Positions 51,483 to 60,401 of a DNA stretch of 64,000 bases are shown here, piece by piece. The notes beneath the pieces are model-generated. The model was not told the origin of the DNA and made no database searches. It saw only the letters and a list, made by a program, of their open reading frames with translations. Source of the stretch: Sulfolobales archaeon Acd1 (GTDB lineage: Archaea > Thermoproteota > Thermoprotei_A > Sulfolobales > Sulfolobaceae). Position 1 is the first letter of the stretch. The number at the start of each line of letters is the position of its first letter. The position numbers and the translations under genes were made by a program. The stretch spans positions 310,001-374,000 of the forward strand of contig APJY01000002.1 of the NCBI GenBank assembly GCA_000389735.1, given 5' to 3'.

Positions 51483-52004
51483 TTGAGGGCCGTCTTCCCG
51501 GGGAGGTTCCAGCCGTTCCACTACGGCCATTTGGAGGTTGTCAAATGGATACTGTCCAGGTGGGATGAGGTAGTGATCTTAGTGGGTAGCGCCGCGGAGA
51601 GCCACACCCTGGTCAACCCCTTCACCGCGGGTGAGAGAGTGGAGATGATCCACGAGTCCCTCAAGTGGGGCGGGATAGACGCCAGGAAGTACACCATAGT
51701 CCCGCTGCTCGAGAACCTGGAGAGCCTGACTTGGATCTCGCTGGTGAGGGAGATAACGCCTAGCTTCGACGCGATAATAGCAGGTAACCCCCTGGTGAAG
51801 GAGGTGAGTAAGGCGTGGGGGATAAAGGTGGAGGCCCCTCCCCCGTTCAGGAGGGACGTGTGGAACTCCACCAACGTTAGGAGGAAGATGCTGAAGGGGG
51901 AGGAGGACTGGAGGGAGCTGGTCCCACCCCCTGTAGTTAGGATAATCGAAGAGATAAAAGGGCCTATTAGGATAAGGGAGATCGCTCAGAGCGATAGGTC
52001 TTGA
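51483..52004 (+). CDS. nadM: Nicotinamide-nucleotide adenylyltransferase
   Basis: 173 residues, joins NMN and ATP to NAD+. Motifs FPGRFQPFHYGHLEV at 5-19 (nucleotide-binding HxGH variant, HYGH) and NSTNVRRKML near 136-145, the ISSTxxR-type loop. Slightly longer than the 168-residue archaeal NadM; start TTG 51483. It complements the nadA/nadB/nadC genes 10 kb away. The next gene overlaps by 4 nt. Confidence 0.92.
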   Translation: MRAVFPGRFQPFHYGHLEVVKWILSRWDEVVILVGSAAESHTLVNPFTAGERVEMIHESLKWGGIDARKYTIVPLLENLESLTWISLVREITPSFDAIIAGNPLVKEVSKAWGIKVEAPPPFRRDVWNSTNVRRKMLKGEEDWRELVPPPVVRIIEEIKGPIRIREIAQSDRS

Positions 52005-52279
52005 GCCTGGTCGAGCTCGCTAAAAAGGCGAAGGAATTAGGGAGCCAGTACGAGGAGGTCTACAACGCCGTACTCAACGAGCTATTCAACCTGATCCCGG
52101 ACTGTCAGGCCCTCCACTTCGAGGACAGCCTCCTCCCCGTCTACGCCGTTTCCGCCCTCAAGACGAAGGGGCTCCTGGCTTTCCCGTACAAGTGCAAGGG
52201 TCTGGTGGGCTACGTAGTAATAACCGAGGACGGGAAACTGCTCTTCGAGGACGTGGAGGGCGACGTGTATAACCTCTGA
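52001..52279 (+). CDS. Small conserved protein of unknown function
   Basis: 92 residues. A helical first half (VELAKKAKELGSQYEEVYNAV), one cysteine in IPDCQALHFED, another in FPYKCKGLVGYVV, and a beta end. Start TTG 52001 overlaps the nadM stop, so it is co-translated with nadM. No family recognised. Confidence 0.6.
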   Translation: MSLVELAKKAKELGSQYEEVYNAVLNELFNLIPDCQALHFEDSLLPVYAVSALKTKGLLAFPYKCKGLVGYVVITEDGKLLFEDVEGDVYNL

Positions 52280-52319
52280 GGCCTTCGCTTAATACCTCCC
52301 GTTCTAATGGCATAACGCA

Positions 52320-53756
52320 ATGCCTTCAGCCTTAGGAAGGAGAGCGGTGGCCTCCCAGAACTACTTGGCCAGCTACTTCGGTGCCAAGGTGCTCGAGGAA
52401 GGGGGCAACGCCTTCGACGCCGTAATAGCGATGAGCGCCGTGCTCTCCGTAGTGATGCCCCACACCAGCGGCCTGGGAGGCGACGCTTTCCTCTTTGCTA
52501 AGACTCCCGAAGGCTTAGTAGCCTACAACGCTTCAGGCTACTCCCCCAAGAACTTCTTCGTCAGGGAGCTGAGGAACCCGAGGGATCCGAAGACCGTGAT
52601 GGTCCCAGGCTTAGTGGACCTGTGGGCGTGGGTCGAGAGGAGGTTCATGAGGAAGGACTTAGAGGAGGTGCTCAAGCCCGCGGTAAGGCTGGCAAGCGAG
52701 GGCTTCCTTGTTGGAAAAAGCTTGGCTAAGGCGGTGAGCGAGGCCAAGGACATGCCCAGGAGCTGGCAGGAGGTTTACGGGAAGTTGAGGTTCGGGGAGC
52801 AATTGAAGCTGAAGGAAATGGCGGAGGCGTTGAAGGTGATCTCCAAGGACCCCAGGGAGTTCTACAGGGGCGACCTGGCTGTAGACATCGTGAACGGGTT
52901 GGCGGAGCAGGGAGTGCCTGTGGAGCTCTCCGACTTCATGGAGTTCAGGGGCTTCGAGGTTAAGCCGATATCAACGACCTACAAGGACTTCACCCTTTAC
53001 GAGCTTCCGCCCAACAGCCAGGGGGTGATAACCCTCGAGGTCCTCGAGATGGTCGAGGAGTCCAACGTGAACAGTAAGCCCTACAACAGCCTGGAGAGGA
53101 TCAACGAGCACCTACAGATCTACGCCCTGGCTTACGAGGACAGGGACAACTACGTGGCCGACCCCAGGTACGCTGACGGTTTCGAGATCCTTCTTGATAA
53201 GGATTACGTAAGGGAGAGGCTGACTCAGAGAGGCATAGTCCCGCGGGAGCTGGGGAATAAGGACACGACCTTCATGGTGGCCGGGGACGGAGAGAACGAG
53301 GTGGCTTTGATCCAGTCCCTGTTCCACAACTTCGGGTCGGGGATAGTGGTTAAGCAAATCCCGTTCAACAATAGGGGTCTGGGGTTCGGCTGGGGTAAGA
53401 ACAGGCCGGAGCCGAGGAAGAGGCCCTCTCACACGCTCTCCATACTGATGGCCGAGAGAAAGGGCGAGACCGTGATAATAGGTTGTTCAGCGGGGGAGCT
53501 GAGGCCCCAGGTTCAGACCCAGGTCTTCGAGTATTACGCTGATTATATGCTGGAAATAGACGAGGCGGTGTACGCACCCAGGTTCGTCCTGAGGGGGGCG
53601 ACCTTCGTGGTGGAGAGGAGGCTGGGCGGGATATTCACGGCGGGCGATTACATGACTCCTGAGGTGGGAGTAGTCCAGGCGTTGAAGAAGACCGACAACG
53701 GTTACATCGCCGTCGCCGACCCCAGGAGCGAAGGGGTGGCCTTAAGTCTGGCCTGA
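52320..53756 (+). CDS. ggt: Gamma-glutamyltranspeptidase family protein
   Basis: 478 residues of the N-terminal nucleophile hydrolase family. Substrate-binding part MPHTSGLGGDAFLF near residues 46-59, and the autoprocessing site NKDTTFMVAGD (Thr about 318-319), after which the small subunit starts. No signal peptide is present, unlike bacterial secreted Ggt, so it is cytosolic as in other Sulfolobales. Could act on glutathione-like or other gamma-glutamyl compounds. The 3' end overlaps the convergent APC permease gene by 15 nt. Confidence 0.88.
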   Translation: MPSALGRRAVASQNYLASYFGAKVLEEGGNAFDAVIAMSAVLSVVMPHTSGLGGDAFLFAKTPEGLVAYNASGYSPKNFFVRELRNPRDPKTVMVPGLVDLWAWVERRFMRKDLEEVLKPAVRLASEGFLVGKSLAKAVSEAKDMPRSWQEVYGKLRFGEQLKLKEMAEALKVISKDPREFYRGDLAVDIVNGLAEQGVPVELSDFMEFRGFEVKPISTTYKDFTLYELPPNSQGVITLEVLEMVEESNVNSKPYNSLERINEHLQIYALAYEDRDNYVADPRYADGFEILLDKDYVRERLTQRGIVPRELGNKDTTFMVAGDGENEVALIQSLFHNFGSGIVVKQIPFNNRGLGFGWGKNRPEPRKRPSHTLSILMAERKGETVIIGCSAGELRPQVQTQVFEYYADYMLEIDEAVYAPRFVLRGATFVVERRLGGIFTAGDYMTPEVGVVQALKKTDNGYIAVADPRSEGVALSLA

Positions 53757-55169
53757 GGCTTTGGACTTCAGCTTTTGTAAGTATTCCTCTATCGTCATCA
53801 GGTTGTTCTCCTCGTCAACGACCAGCTTGCCCACTTGTCCATACCTCGCCTTCAGGAGGTACCACGCTGTTCCGAAGACTATAGCAGCTAGAGTGAAGGT
53901 TACCTGGAAGAAGTCCGGTGAGGTAAAGCTCAGGAACAGGCCTACGCCGTTCAGGATCCCGGAGCTGATAGCGATAATCGGCTCGTAAACGTTAATCTGG
54001 CCCACCCTCCAGAGCATTATGGGAACGCCGAAGGCGTCCACGATCCTTCCCGCCAGCCAGAACACGCTGACGACAACGCTGATCTCGTCGAAGGCTTTCT
54101 GAACGCCACCGGCGTAACCTAGGGCTATGAGCAGGAACGCCGTGGAAAGGAGGCCAACGGTGAGGGTCGCTATCACCGGTTGACCGCTTTTACTCACCCT
54201 GCTGAAGGCCTTAATGGCCGCGTTTTCCCTGGACAGGTTGAAGAGTATCCTAGCCGCACTCACAGTCGTCCCGATATTAGACGCGAGGAGACTGTTGATT
54301 GAGAGGATAGTGACGATCAGGCCTAACGCGAAGCTCAACCCCAGGGCTTCCTGGAGCAGGGGTTGAGGGGAGCTCACGAAGTCGCTCAGGCTTCCCTGCC
54401 ACAGGGAGACCATAGCGTAAGTGCCCAATAGTATCGATAGCCCTCCGAGGCCTAAGGCCAGCCACATACCGGCGAAGAGGGTCTTGAAGGGCCTCTTTGT
54501 CTCCTCTCCCAAGTAGGTGGTGGCCCCCGCCCCCGAGATGCTCACTATAGTTAAGATCATCGCGTCGCCCAGGTTAGAGAGGGGAACGCTCTTGGGGACT
54601 TGGAAGAGCTGCGGCTGGAAGCCCTTCATTATGACGGAGTAAGCGAAGAGGACGATCAGGAGGGCGACCTCGAGGCTGGCCGAAACGGCGACTATCTTGC
54701 CCATTAGCGACTTTATTTCAATAAAGCTGGCCAAAGTCGGGTAAACTAACGTCAAAGCAACCAAGGCCCAAGGCAACCAGCCCGGAAGGTTAACGCCTGT
54801 AAGCTGAGCGAGCACTTGGACAAGGAGGTAGGCAGCGAGCGCGTTCACGGCGTTAAGGACGGAATAAGCTAGGACTTCGATCAGGGATTCCATGAAGGCG
54901 ACGAACTTGTTCCTGGTGGCGAACGAGCTGTAAGTGTAATAACCTCCGGCGCTCGCGACCCTCCTGGCGTACGAGCTCAGGGTGGCGACCCAAAGGATAC
55001 TCCCCGCGAGTCCGAGAAGGGTCGCGAAGACCACCCCGTTACCCGCGTAAGCCACCGCTGCCGTAGAGGTTGAGACGACGCTTCCCAAAGGGGCGGTGAC
55101 CGCCATGGCCTGGCCGTAGGCCTCCTTAAGCGTGAGCACGCCCTTCCTCAGCTTCGGTAAGTCCTTCAT
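53742..55169 (-). CDS. APC-family amino acid permease
   Basis: 475 residues with 12 helices; N-terminal KEAYGQAMAVTAPLGSVVST near 16-35 and the glycine-rich SAGGYYTYSSF at about 72-82 are APC features; the C-terminal domain is short and cytosolic. Promoter TATA GTTTAAAAAC is bracketed by 11-bp inverted repeats (55191-55201 and 55224-55234). A leader of roughly 13 nt is predicted before ATG 55169. Substrate unknown. Confidence 0.87.
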   Translation of the reverse strand: MKDLPKLRKGVLTLKEAYGQAMAVTAPLGSVVSTSTAAVAYAGNGVVFATLLGLAGSILWVATLSSYARRVASAGGYYTYSSFATRNKFVAFMESLIEVLAYSVLNAVNALAAYLLVQVLAQLTGVNLPGWLPWALVALTLVYPTLASFIEIKSLMGKIVAVSASLEVALLIVLFAYSVIMKGFQPQLFQVPKSVPLSNLGDAMILTIVSISGAGATTYLGEETKRPFKTLFAGMWLALGLGGLSILLGTYAMVSLWQGSLSDFVSSPQPLLQEALGLSFALGLIVTILSINSLLASNIGTTVSAARILFNLSRENAAIKAFSRVSKSGQPVIATLTVGLLSTAFLLIALGYAGGVQKAFDEISVVVSVFWLAGRIVDAFGVPIMLWRVGQINVYEPIIAISSGILNGVGLFLSFTSPDFFQVTFTLAAIVFGTAWYLLKARYGQVGKLVVDEENNLMTIEEYLQKLKSKASGQT

Positions 55170-55190
55170 TTTTATCGCCAGCTGTGAGAA

Positions 55191-55234
55191 ATTTGCCGTT
55201 TATGTTTTTAAACTTGTTCTAACAAACGGCAAAT
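55191..55234. promoter_or_regulatory. Inverted repeat bracketing the permease TATA box
   Basis: Arms ATTTGCCGTTT (55191-55201) and AAACGGCAAAT (55224-55234), perfect 11-bp complements with 22 bp between. The TATA box GTTTAAAAAC (minus strand, 55204-55213) lies in the spacer and transcription should start near 55182. Arm centres are 33 bp apart, three helical turns, so two sites face the same side of the DNA. Confidence 0.65.
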
Positions 55235-55382
55235 ATGGCGGAGCTGTTGAACGAAACCTTTCCATAACGTCACGTGTATAACTGAACGGATTTCAAAGGC
55301 TTAAAGGGAAAATAAGGGAAAGCTGAATCGAATTTCAATTTTAACCCCTAAAACGTAACAATGTTTCAGCGTTCCTGAGGGC

Positions 55383-55838
55383 TCACTTCGGTTCCTGTTG
55401 AGGTGGGGAGGTTCCTTGAGGTTTGGGCTGTTGAGCCGTTTGCCCTGCCTGAGCCGCCTGAGCCTGTTGAGCGGCCTTGGCCTTCTCGGAGAGCCTCTGC
55501 TTTGCCTTCTCGTCCAGTTGCTTCAAGTCCGCCCCCAGCTTGGCCAAGACGTTACTCAACCTCCTCCTCACCTCCTCGTACCTTATCCTCATCTCGGGGG
55601 GCTGGGGCTTCCTGAAGTAAAGGGAGAACAGGGATACGTAGGCCTCGGAGAGCTCGTTTAAATTAGGTCTCCCTGACTCTAGGGCTCTTCTGATTCGTCT
55701 AATGGCGTTCTCGCCCTCCGCCAGGTCGTTATCGTCTAGTAGCTTGTCCACTCTGTAATACTTGAAGTCGTCCTCCAGCAGCGGCAGATCGTTGTCGAGC
55801 AACGCCCAAAGGTCGGGGGAGATCTCCTTAAGGCTCAC
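55383..55838 (-). CDS. Unknown helical protein with Gln/Ala/Pro tail
   Basis: 151 residues. Folded part to about residue 115 is helical and acidic at first (LWALLDNDLPLLEDDFKYY), followed by a basic coiled-coil-like helix RRRLSNVLAKLGADLKQL and a low-complexity tail rich in Gln, Ala and Pro (AAQQAQAAQAGQTAQQ). Last gene of the tmcA run, 37 bp after it. No family recognised. Confidence 0.6.
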   Translation of the reverse strand: MSLKEISPDLWALLDNDLPLLEDDFKYYRVDKLLDDNDLAEGENAIRRIRRALESGRPNLNELSEAYVSLFSLYFRKPQPPEMRIRYEEVRRRLSNVLAKLGADLKQLDEKAKQRLSEKAKAAQQAQAAQAGQTAQQPKPQGTSPPQQEPK

Positions 55839-55875
55839 GGCTTCACAAGGGAGTCAGGGGTTAAAAGCCGTCAGT

Positions 55876-58155
55876 TCAAAGGTCTTCCAGAGTCAGGCCC
55901 ATCGGCGATTCCCTGGTTAAGCCGTAGTACTTCTGTAGTATCTTCTCCACGGCGTCGTAGATTAGCTGCGTCAGCTCAAGCCTCGAGCTACCCAGCGAGG
56001 CCGTCGAGAACCTCCACGGCCTGCCCTGGAGGACCTTAGCGACTAGAGCTATCTCCTCCTCTTCGGAAAGGCTCCAGTCCCTCATGGCGTCCCAGAAGTA
56101 CTTCAAGACCAGGGCGTGGATTGCGTCGGCGCTGGACTCGTAGGGCGAGACGCCCTTAAGGAAGGCCACGGCCTTGTCCAGGAAAACCTTGGAGACGTTG
56201 ACGTCCCTGTGAACTTTGGTTCCCATCAGGATGAGCCTCGCTATCTCCGGAGGCATGCTGAAGTAGACGTCGTGGAGGACGTTGAGCATCTTCTCCTTCA
56301 AGACCTCAGCGGCTATCTGCACAGCCCTCTTCCCCCTTTCGCTTATCGGCCTCATTACGACTATGGGATAGCTGCCAAGCTTCTCGTTCCTCCTCGGAGC
56401 CACGTGGACAGGGACGAAGCCGTTCTTTATCCAGAACTTCAGCACCCTGGGGTCAGCCATGAAGGCTGAGCCCACCCAGTCGAGGCCGTTCTCTTCAGCC
56501 TCCTTGACCAGCATGTTAAGCATTATACTTCCGAGCCCCATGTCCTGAAGCTCCTGAACCACCGCTATCCTCACCACTCTCCAGCCCCTCATCTCGCCGA
56601 ACTCTCTCAGCCTAACGTGCTTGATCAGCCTGTCAGGTATCAGGTCGCCGTCGAAGGTCCCCCCGTTCAGGGCTAGGTCTATCATCTCCTTGGGCAGTCC
56701 CCCCTCGTCGCTGGTCTGTATCACTCCCACAGGTACGTCGCCCGCCATCAACGCCCTGACGCTGTGGTGAACGCCGTCCCCCATTATCATGAGGTCGTTG
56801 GGGTTGTTCCTGTAGTGTGCCGTGACCATTATGCCGTAGACTTCCCTCAGTAGCCTCTCGTTTCCGAAGAGCTCCTCCTTGTCTAACTTGTCGTAGATCA
56901 GCAACCTCAGGTCCTTGAGCGTTTCGGAGGGCTCAGCGTCGAGGAGGAGGGCGTCGTAAAGCCACCTCTCTATGGGGTCCCTCATAGAGTACCTCAGCGG
57001 CGTCGTCATGGAGACCCACTTGGTGGGGATTCTCCTTTCCTCCAGGTTCTTCTTGAGGTACCTCAGGAACGTCTTCCCTGACCCCTCGTAGCCGTGAACC
57101 GTAGTGACCAGGACCACCTTCTTCCATGAGTTGACCGCGTTCTCCACGTAGTTCATGCCTATCGCTGCCGCCTCGTCTACAACGAGGAGGTCGGCCTCGT
57201 CCTCCAGGGTGGTCTCCGGGGGCTCCCAGTAGGCCCTGAACCCTTCACCCCTTATCTCAACTATTACGTTGCTCGCGTTCCTCTTCGCCCTAAACCCTGT
57301 TCCTAAGGCCTTAAGCCCGAGGGTAAGGAACTCGAAGATCTGTGAGGCCCCTATCGCTGAGGGAGAGGTGACGGCGACGCTAAAGCTCTTACCCTCCTCA
57401 AGCCTGTCCCTGATGAGGCCCGCCAACGCCAGACCAGTTACGGCCGATTTCCCCCTGCCCCTCGGCGCGGTGACCGCCAGGACTCTTTTACCCGAGCCGA
57501 CCAGGAACCTGAAGGCCTCGAGGGCGGAGTTCTGGTCGGGGGTCCTGCTCAGCTCGTGGAGCTTGAGCGGCATGAACCTCTTCTCCGGTATCTTCGGCTT
57601 TGGGGGAGGAGGCAACTCTTCCGTGAAAGGTCTGATCTCGGTCTCTCCCTTAATGTGAGCGAACACCGCCTGATGGCTCCTGAACGTCCTCCTGAACCTG
57701 TTCTCGTAATGGGACTCGATCACGCCGTTCCTGACGATCGACTTCCTGAACCTCTTCTCGGGAGAGGTAAGGTCGTCGGTGAAGACAGCCACAAGCCCTC
57801 CTCCTCTTACTAAGTCAACTAGCCTACCCACGAAGTTCGGTTCGAAGTTCTCGAGACAATCGATCACTATCCCGTCGAACGTGTAGCCCAGGAACCTCTC
57901 GCTCTCTAGGTAATCGATGAGCGTGAGGTTGGGGAAAAGCTTCTGGACCTCCTCTAATACGGCCTTGCTCCTCTCGCTCCAGGGGTGATAAGCGTAAGCC
58001 ATAGACGCGTTAGGGTTGACCTGCTGGAAAACCCTCAGGTAATCCAAAAGGAGCTCCGAGTAGTTCGGCTCCTCTATGTAAACCAAGTTCCTGTAGAACC
58101 TCTGCCTGCCGTCCTCAAGGGCCTGCTGGAAAACCCTCATCCCCGAGCACTTCAA
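55876..58155 (-). CDS. tmcA: tRNA(Met) cytidine acetyltransferase
   Basis: 759 residues, RNA helicase/acetyltransferase that makes N4-acetylcytidine (TmcA/NAT10 family). Order: N-terminal DUF1726-like domain; helicase module with Walker A TAPRGRGKSAV near 230-240 and DEAA-type Walker B (LLVVDEAAAIG near 328); GNAT domain with RIAVVQELQDMGLGSIML near 530-547 (acetyl-CoA loop); C-terminal tRNA-binding domain. TTG 58155 or ATG 58140 as start; the TTG overlaps the MazG stop. In Sulfolobales the enzyme acts on more than the Met tRNA. Confidence 0.94.
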   Translation of the reverse strand: MKCSGMRVFQQALEDGRQRFYRNLVYIEEPNYSELLLDYLRVFQQVNPNASMAYAYHPWSERSKAVLEEVQKLFPNLTLIDYLESERFLGYTFDGIVIDCLENFEPNFVGRLVDLVRGGGLVAVFTDDLTSPEKRFRKSIVRNGVIESHYENRFRRTFRSHQAVFAHIKGETEIRPFTEELPPPPKPKIPEKRFMPLKLHELSRTPDQNSALEAFRFLVGSGKRVLAVTAPRGRGKSAVTGLALAGLIRDRLEEGKSFSVAVTSPSAIGASQIFEFLTLGLKALGTGFRAKRNASNVIVEIRGEGFRAYWEPPETTLEDEADLLVVDEAAAIGMNYVENAVNSWKKVVLVTTVHGYEGSGKTFLRYLKKNLEERRIPTKWVSMTTPLRYSMRDPIERWLYDALLLDAEPSETLKDLRLLIYDKLDKEELFGNERLLREVYGIMVTAHYRNNPNDLMIMGDGVHHSVRALMAGDVPVGVIQTSDEGGLPKEMIDLALNGGTFDGDLIPDRLIKHVRLREFGEMRGWRVVRIAVVQELQDMGLGSIMLNMLVKEAEENGLDWVGSAFMADPRVLKFWIKNGFVPVHVAPRRNEKLGSYPIVVMRPISERGKRAVQIAAEVLKEKMLNVLHDVYFSMPPEIARLILMGTKVHRDVNVSKVFLDKAVAFLKGVSPYESSADAIHALVLKYFWDAMRDWSLSEEEEIALVAKVLQGRPWRFSTASLGSSRLELTQLIYDAVEKILQKYYGLTRESPMGLTLEDL

Positions 58156-58397
58156 AGGTTGTACTTCCTCTTAATGGCGTCTTCCACGTCTACTCCTAAT
58201 AAGTTGGCCACCGAAAGCGTCCACGCCACGACGTCGGCTATCTCTTCGGCACAGGCCTCCTTGTTCCCCGAAAGCAGGGCCTCCGCTAGCTCGCCTACCT
58301 CCTCGACTAGCCAAGTGAATGTGGCGTAGAGGCCCCTTCTTGAGTCGTTCTCGAAGTAGAGCTCCTTCATCCTCTCCTGAAGTTCCCTGAGCTCCAC
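58152..58397 (-). CDS. MazG-like nucleotide pyrophosphohydrolase
   Basis: 81 residues, all helical. The pattern FTWLVEEVGELAEALLSGN at 28-46, then CAEEIADVVAWTLSVANLLG at 49-68, contains the EEVGE...EEIADV metal-binding acids of the MazG/dUTPase-like NTP pyrophosphohydrolases. A minimal single domain; house-cleaning of non-canonical nucleotides is inferred. Immediately upstream of tmcA on the same message. Confidence 0.88.
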   Translation of the reverse strand: MELRELQERMKELYFENDSRRGLYATFTWLVEEVGELAEALLSGNKEACAEEIADVVAWTLSVANLLGVDVEDAIKRKYNL

Positions 58398-58415
58398 GTG
58401 GTTTGAGGGCTCATG

Positions 58416-58778
58416 TCAGTAATAAGGTAAACCGGCCTCCCTCCTGAGGAGCCTGACGTCCTCCTTTTCGAGCCTGATGTTCAGCCTCTTCTCCTCCGCG
58501 TAGGACGGGCTGACGAAGATCACCTCTATCTGTCCTGCCTTGGTGATCTCGTCGACGAACTTCTTGTCGACGAAGTACTCTAAAACTAGCGGGTTGTCCG
58601 GGTCATCCTTAATGATGTTCCTCACCACTAGCATCCCGGACTCCCTTTCTATTTCGAGGTCCACTGGAGGCCTGTCCACCTTCGGGTAGTCCTCCGTCAC
58701 GCACACCACGTACCGCTCGCAGCACACGCCGCACTGCCCTTCCTTCACGGTCGACTTGAAGTCCTCCGGGATCTGCAT
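58416..58778 (-). CDS. Small cysteine-rich conserved protein
   Basis: 120 residues. N-terminal cysteine cluster CGVCCERYVVC at about 16-26, which could bind zinc or a cluster, then beta-rich sequence with YFVDKKFVDEITKAGQIEVIF. No family recognised. First gene of the minus run leading to MazG-like and tmcA. Confidence 0.6.
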   Translation of the reverse strand: MQIPEDFKSTVKEGQCGVCCERYVVCVTEDYPKVDRPPVDLEIERESGMLVVRNIIKDDPDNPLVLEYFVDKKFVDEITKAGQIEVIFVSPSYAEEKRLNIRLEKEDVRLLRREAGLPYY

Positions 58779-58809
58779 TCGGTTAAGCCGAGCTCAGACT
58801 TGTTTAGGA

Positions 58810-58842
58810 TGGTATATTAATCATGTCATCAATCTTATACCA
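58810..58842. promoter_or_regulatory. Inverted repeat between divergent genes
   Basis: TGGTATA (58810-58816) and TATACCA (58836-58842), 7-bp perfect arms, 19-bp spacer. Lies between the small Cys-rich gene (start 58778, minus) and the unknown gene at 58895 (plus; TATA-like TATGTAAAA at 58860-58868). Short arms; moderate support for a shared operator. Confidence 0.35.
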
Positions 58843-58894
58843 AATTTAGCAGATAAGGTATGTAAAAGACCGTTAAGAGGCCGAGGTTAGGGGA

Positions 58895-59482
58895 ATGATA
58901 CCCTGCGGCAGGAGCGAGCTGGTAGACGGAGTGTTGGTGTTCAGGGAGGCGGTCCTGCCCGACCTATGTAAGGTGTTCGAGGCCATAGATCAAAGGTGGC
59001 TGATCGAGACGACCAAGATGTTGGGTGTGAGCGCGATATACATGAGGGCTATTAAGGACGCCCAAATATCGGCCTACTACGACGAAGGTAGAGACGCTTT
59101 CGTAATCGACGTGGGGGAGAAAGTGGCTAACCTCTTTCCCCTCCTCACGTATATCGACAAATCGCGCACGATAGTGATAAGCGACGAACAAATAACGGTC
59201 TCAGATTTGACGGAAACGAAGGGAGTTAGCGTCCCAACCCTCCCAGGTTCGCTCGGCTTCGCCTTGGACGTCCTGGAGTTCATAGCTCCCAACGTAAACG
59301 TGGCTCTAAAGGTCTCTGAAGGGACGAAGCTGGAGATAATCCAAAGCCAAGAGGGGATGACCATGGTAAACGTACACATTACCGAAGCGTCTCGAGAGGA
59401 GCTCAAAAATAAGGTGGCCACGCTCAGGGGGCTGCTGAAAGCTCTACAGGACTTTTACGGCGTTACGCTCATCAAGACTTGA
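58895..59482 (+). CDS. Protein of unknown function
   Basis: 195 residues, alpha/beta, soluble. Cysteines at N-terminus (PCGRSE) and at LCKVFEAI. The segment PTLPGSLGFALDVLEFIAPNVNVALKV and the C-terminal helix REELKNKVATLRGLLKALQDF suggest a folded globular protein. Start ATG 58895. Ends three bases before the convergent hexokinase gene. Not recognised. Confidence 0.55.
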   Translation: MIPCGRSELVDGVLVFREAVLPDLCKVFEAIDQRWLIETTKMLGVSAIYMRAIKDAQISAYYDEGRDAFVIDVGEKVANLFPLLTYIDKSRTIVISDEQITVSDLTETKGVSVPTLPGSLGFALDVLEFIAPNVNVALKVSEGTKLEIIQSQEGMTMVNVHITEASREELKNKVATLRGLLKALQDFYGVTLIKT

Positions 59483-59484
59483 AT

Positions 59485-60399
59485 TCAACGCGTTCCAGCT
59501 TTCCTTATAGCCTCTATGACCTTCTGGCAGCCTGCCCTCTTGGCAGCGAGATAGAGAGCCCCTAGCTCGGGAGGGTTACCCCTGTCCAGGATGGTTCCTC
59601 CCGCTCTTTCAATTTCTTCCTTGAAAGCCCCGTAGTAAGTCCCCGACTTGAAGAGGCTTCCCTTCGGCACCACTGTCCTAACGTTGACCCGTCTCATCAT
59701 GACTTTCGCCCTCTCCGCTAGGATCGTCGCCCCGAGCCTGAGGAAGTCCTTGGCCTTCTCTATTCCCCTCTCGGCGGCCTCGTCGAGGTAGGCCGCGAGC
59801 GAGGCGATCCTGTCCTTCCTGCACTGGTTATCGTAGGCCCACCTCACCAGGTCGTCGTGGACTGAGACGTTCATCTTGGCCCTCATGAAGTCGAAGAGCT
59901 CCCCTCCCTCCTCGAGTCCGTCGAACACCTGTTGCATCCACCTGAGCAGGTTCACCGATATCCAGTAGCTGGAGCCCTCGTCAGAGAGGAGCCATCCCCT
60001 ACCTCCGATCCTCCTGAAAGCCTTACCGTCGTAGCCCACGACCACGCTCCCGGTGCCGGCGATCACCACTATCCCGGGCTCGCCGAAGGTCTCGGAGAAT
60101 AGGGCTATAACCGAGTCGTGAACGCTCTCCGTCCTCACGGCTACGTCGGAGAAGAACCTCGAGAACGTAACCTCGTCCTCTGCCGTGTCCATCCCGGCGA
60201 AGCCGATGACCGCGAAGTCCACCCTGGCCCCCTTAGAGGCCTGGAGCAAGGCATCGGTCACGTTCTTCTTCGCCTGGGAGAGGCCTAAATCGTGGGGGTT
60301 CCCTGGGCCTGTGACTCCCTCACCTATCAAGCGGCCGTCGCAGTCGTAGACTACAGCTTTGGTTTTCGTGCTCCCGGCGTCTATACCGGCTATAAGCAC
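59485..60399 (-). CDS. ATP-dependent hexokinase (BadF/BadG ATPase family)
   Basis: 304 residues if started at GTG 60399; an open frame continues 23 codons upstream into the neighbouring gene. Motifs of the ASKHA family: GIDAGSTKTKAVVYD near 5-19 (phosphate 1), VIAGTGSVVVGYDGKAFRRIGGRGWLLSDEGSSYW region 115-150 (split here as VIAGTGSVV and GGRGWLLSDEGS), and ELGALYLAAK near 283. It closely resembles the Sulfolobus tokodaii hexokinase as I remember it, which phosphorylates glucose, mannose and amino sugars. Two bases after the sugar nucleotidyltransferase stop. Confidence 0.87.
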   Translation of the reverse strand: MLIAGIDAGSTKTKAVVYDCDGRLIGEGVTGPGNPHDLGLSQAKKNVTDALLQASKGARVDFAVIGFAGMDTAEDEVTFSRFFSDVAVRTESVHDSVIALFSETFGEPGIVVIAGTGSVVVGYDGKAFRRIGGRGWLLSDEGSSYWISVNLLRWMQQVFDGLEEGGELFDFMRAKMNVSVHDDLVRWAYDNQCRKDRIASLAAYLDEAAERGIEKAKDFLRLGATILAERAKVMMRRVNVRTVVPKGSLFKSGTYYGAFKEEIERAGGTILDRGNPPELGALYLAAKRAGCQKVIEAIRKAGTR

Positions 60400-60401
60400 A
60401 G

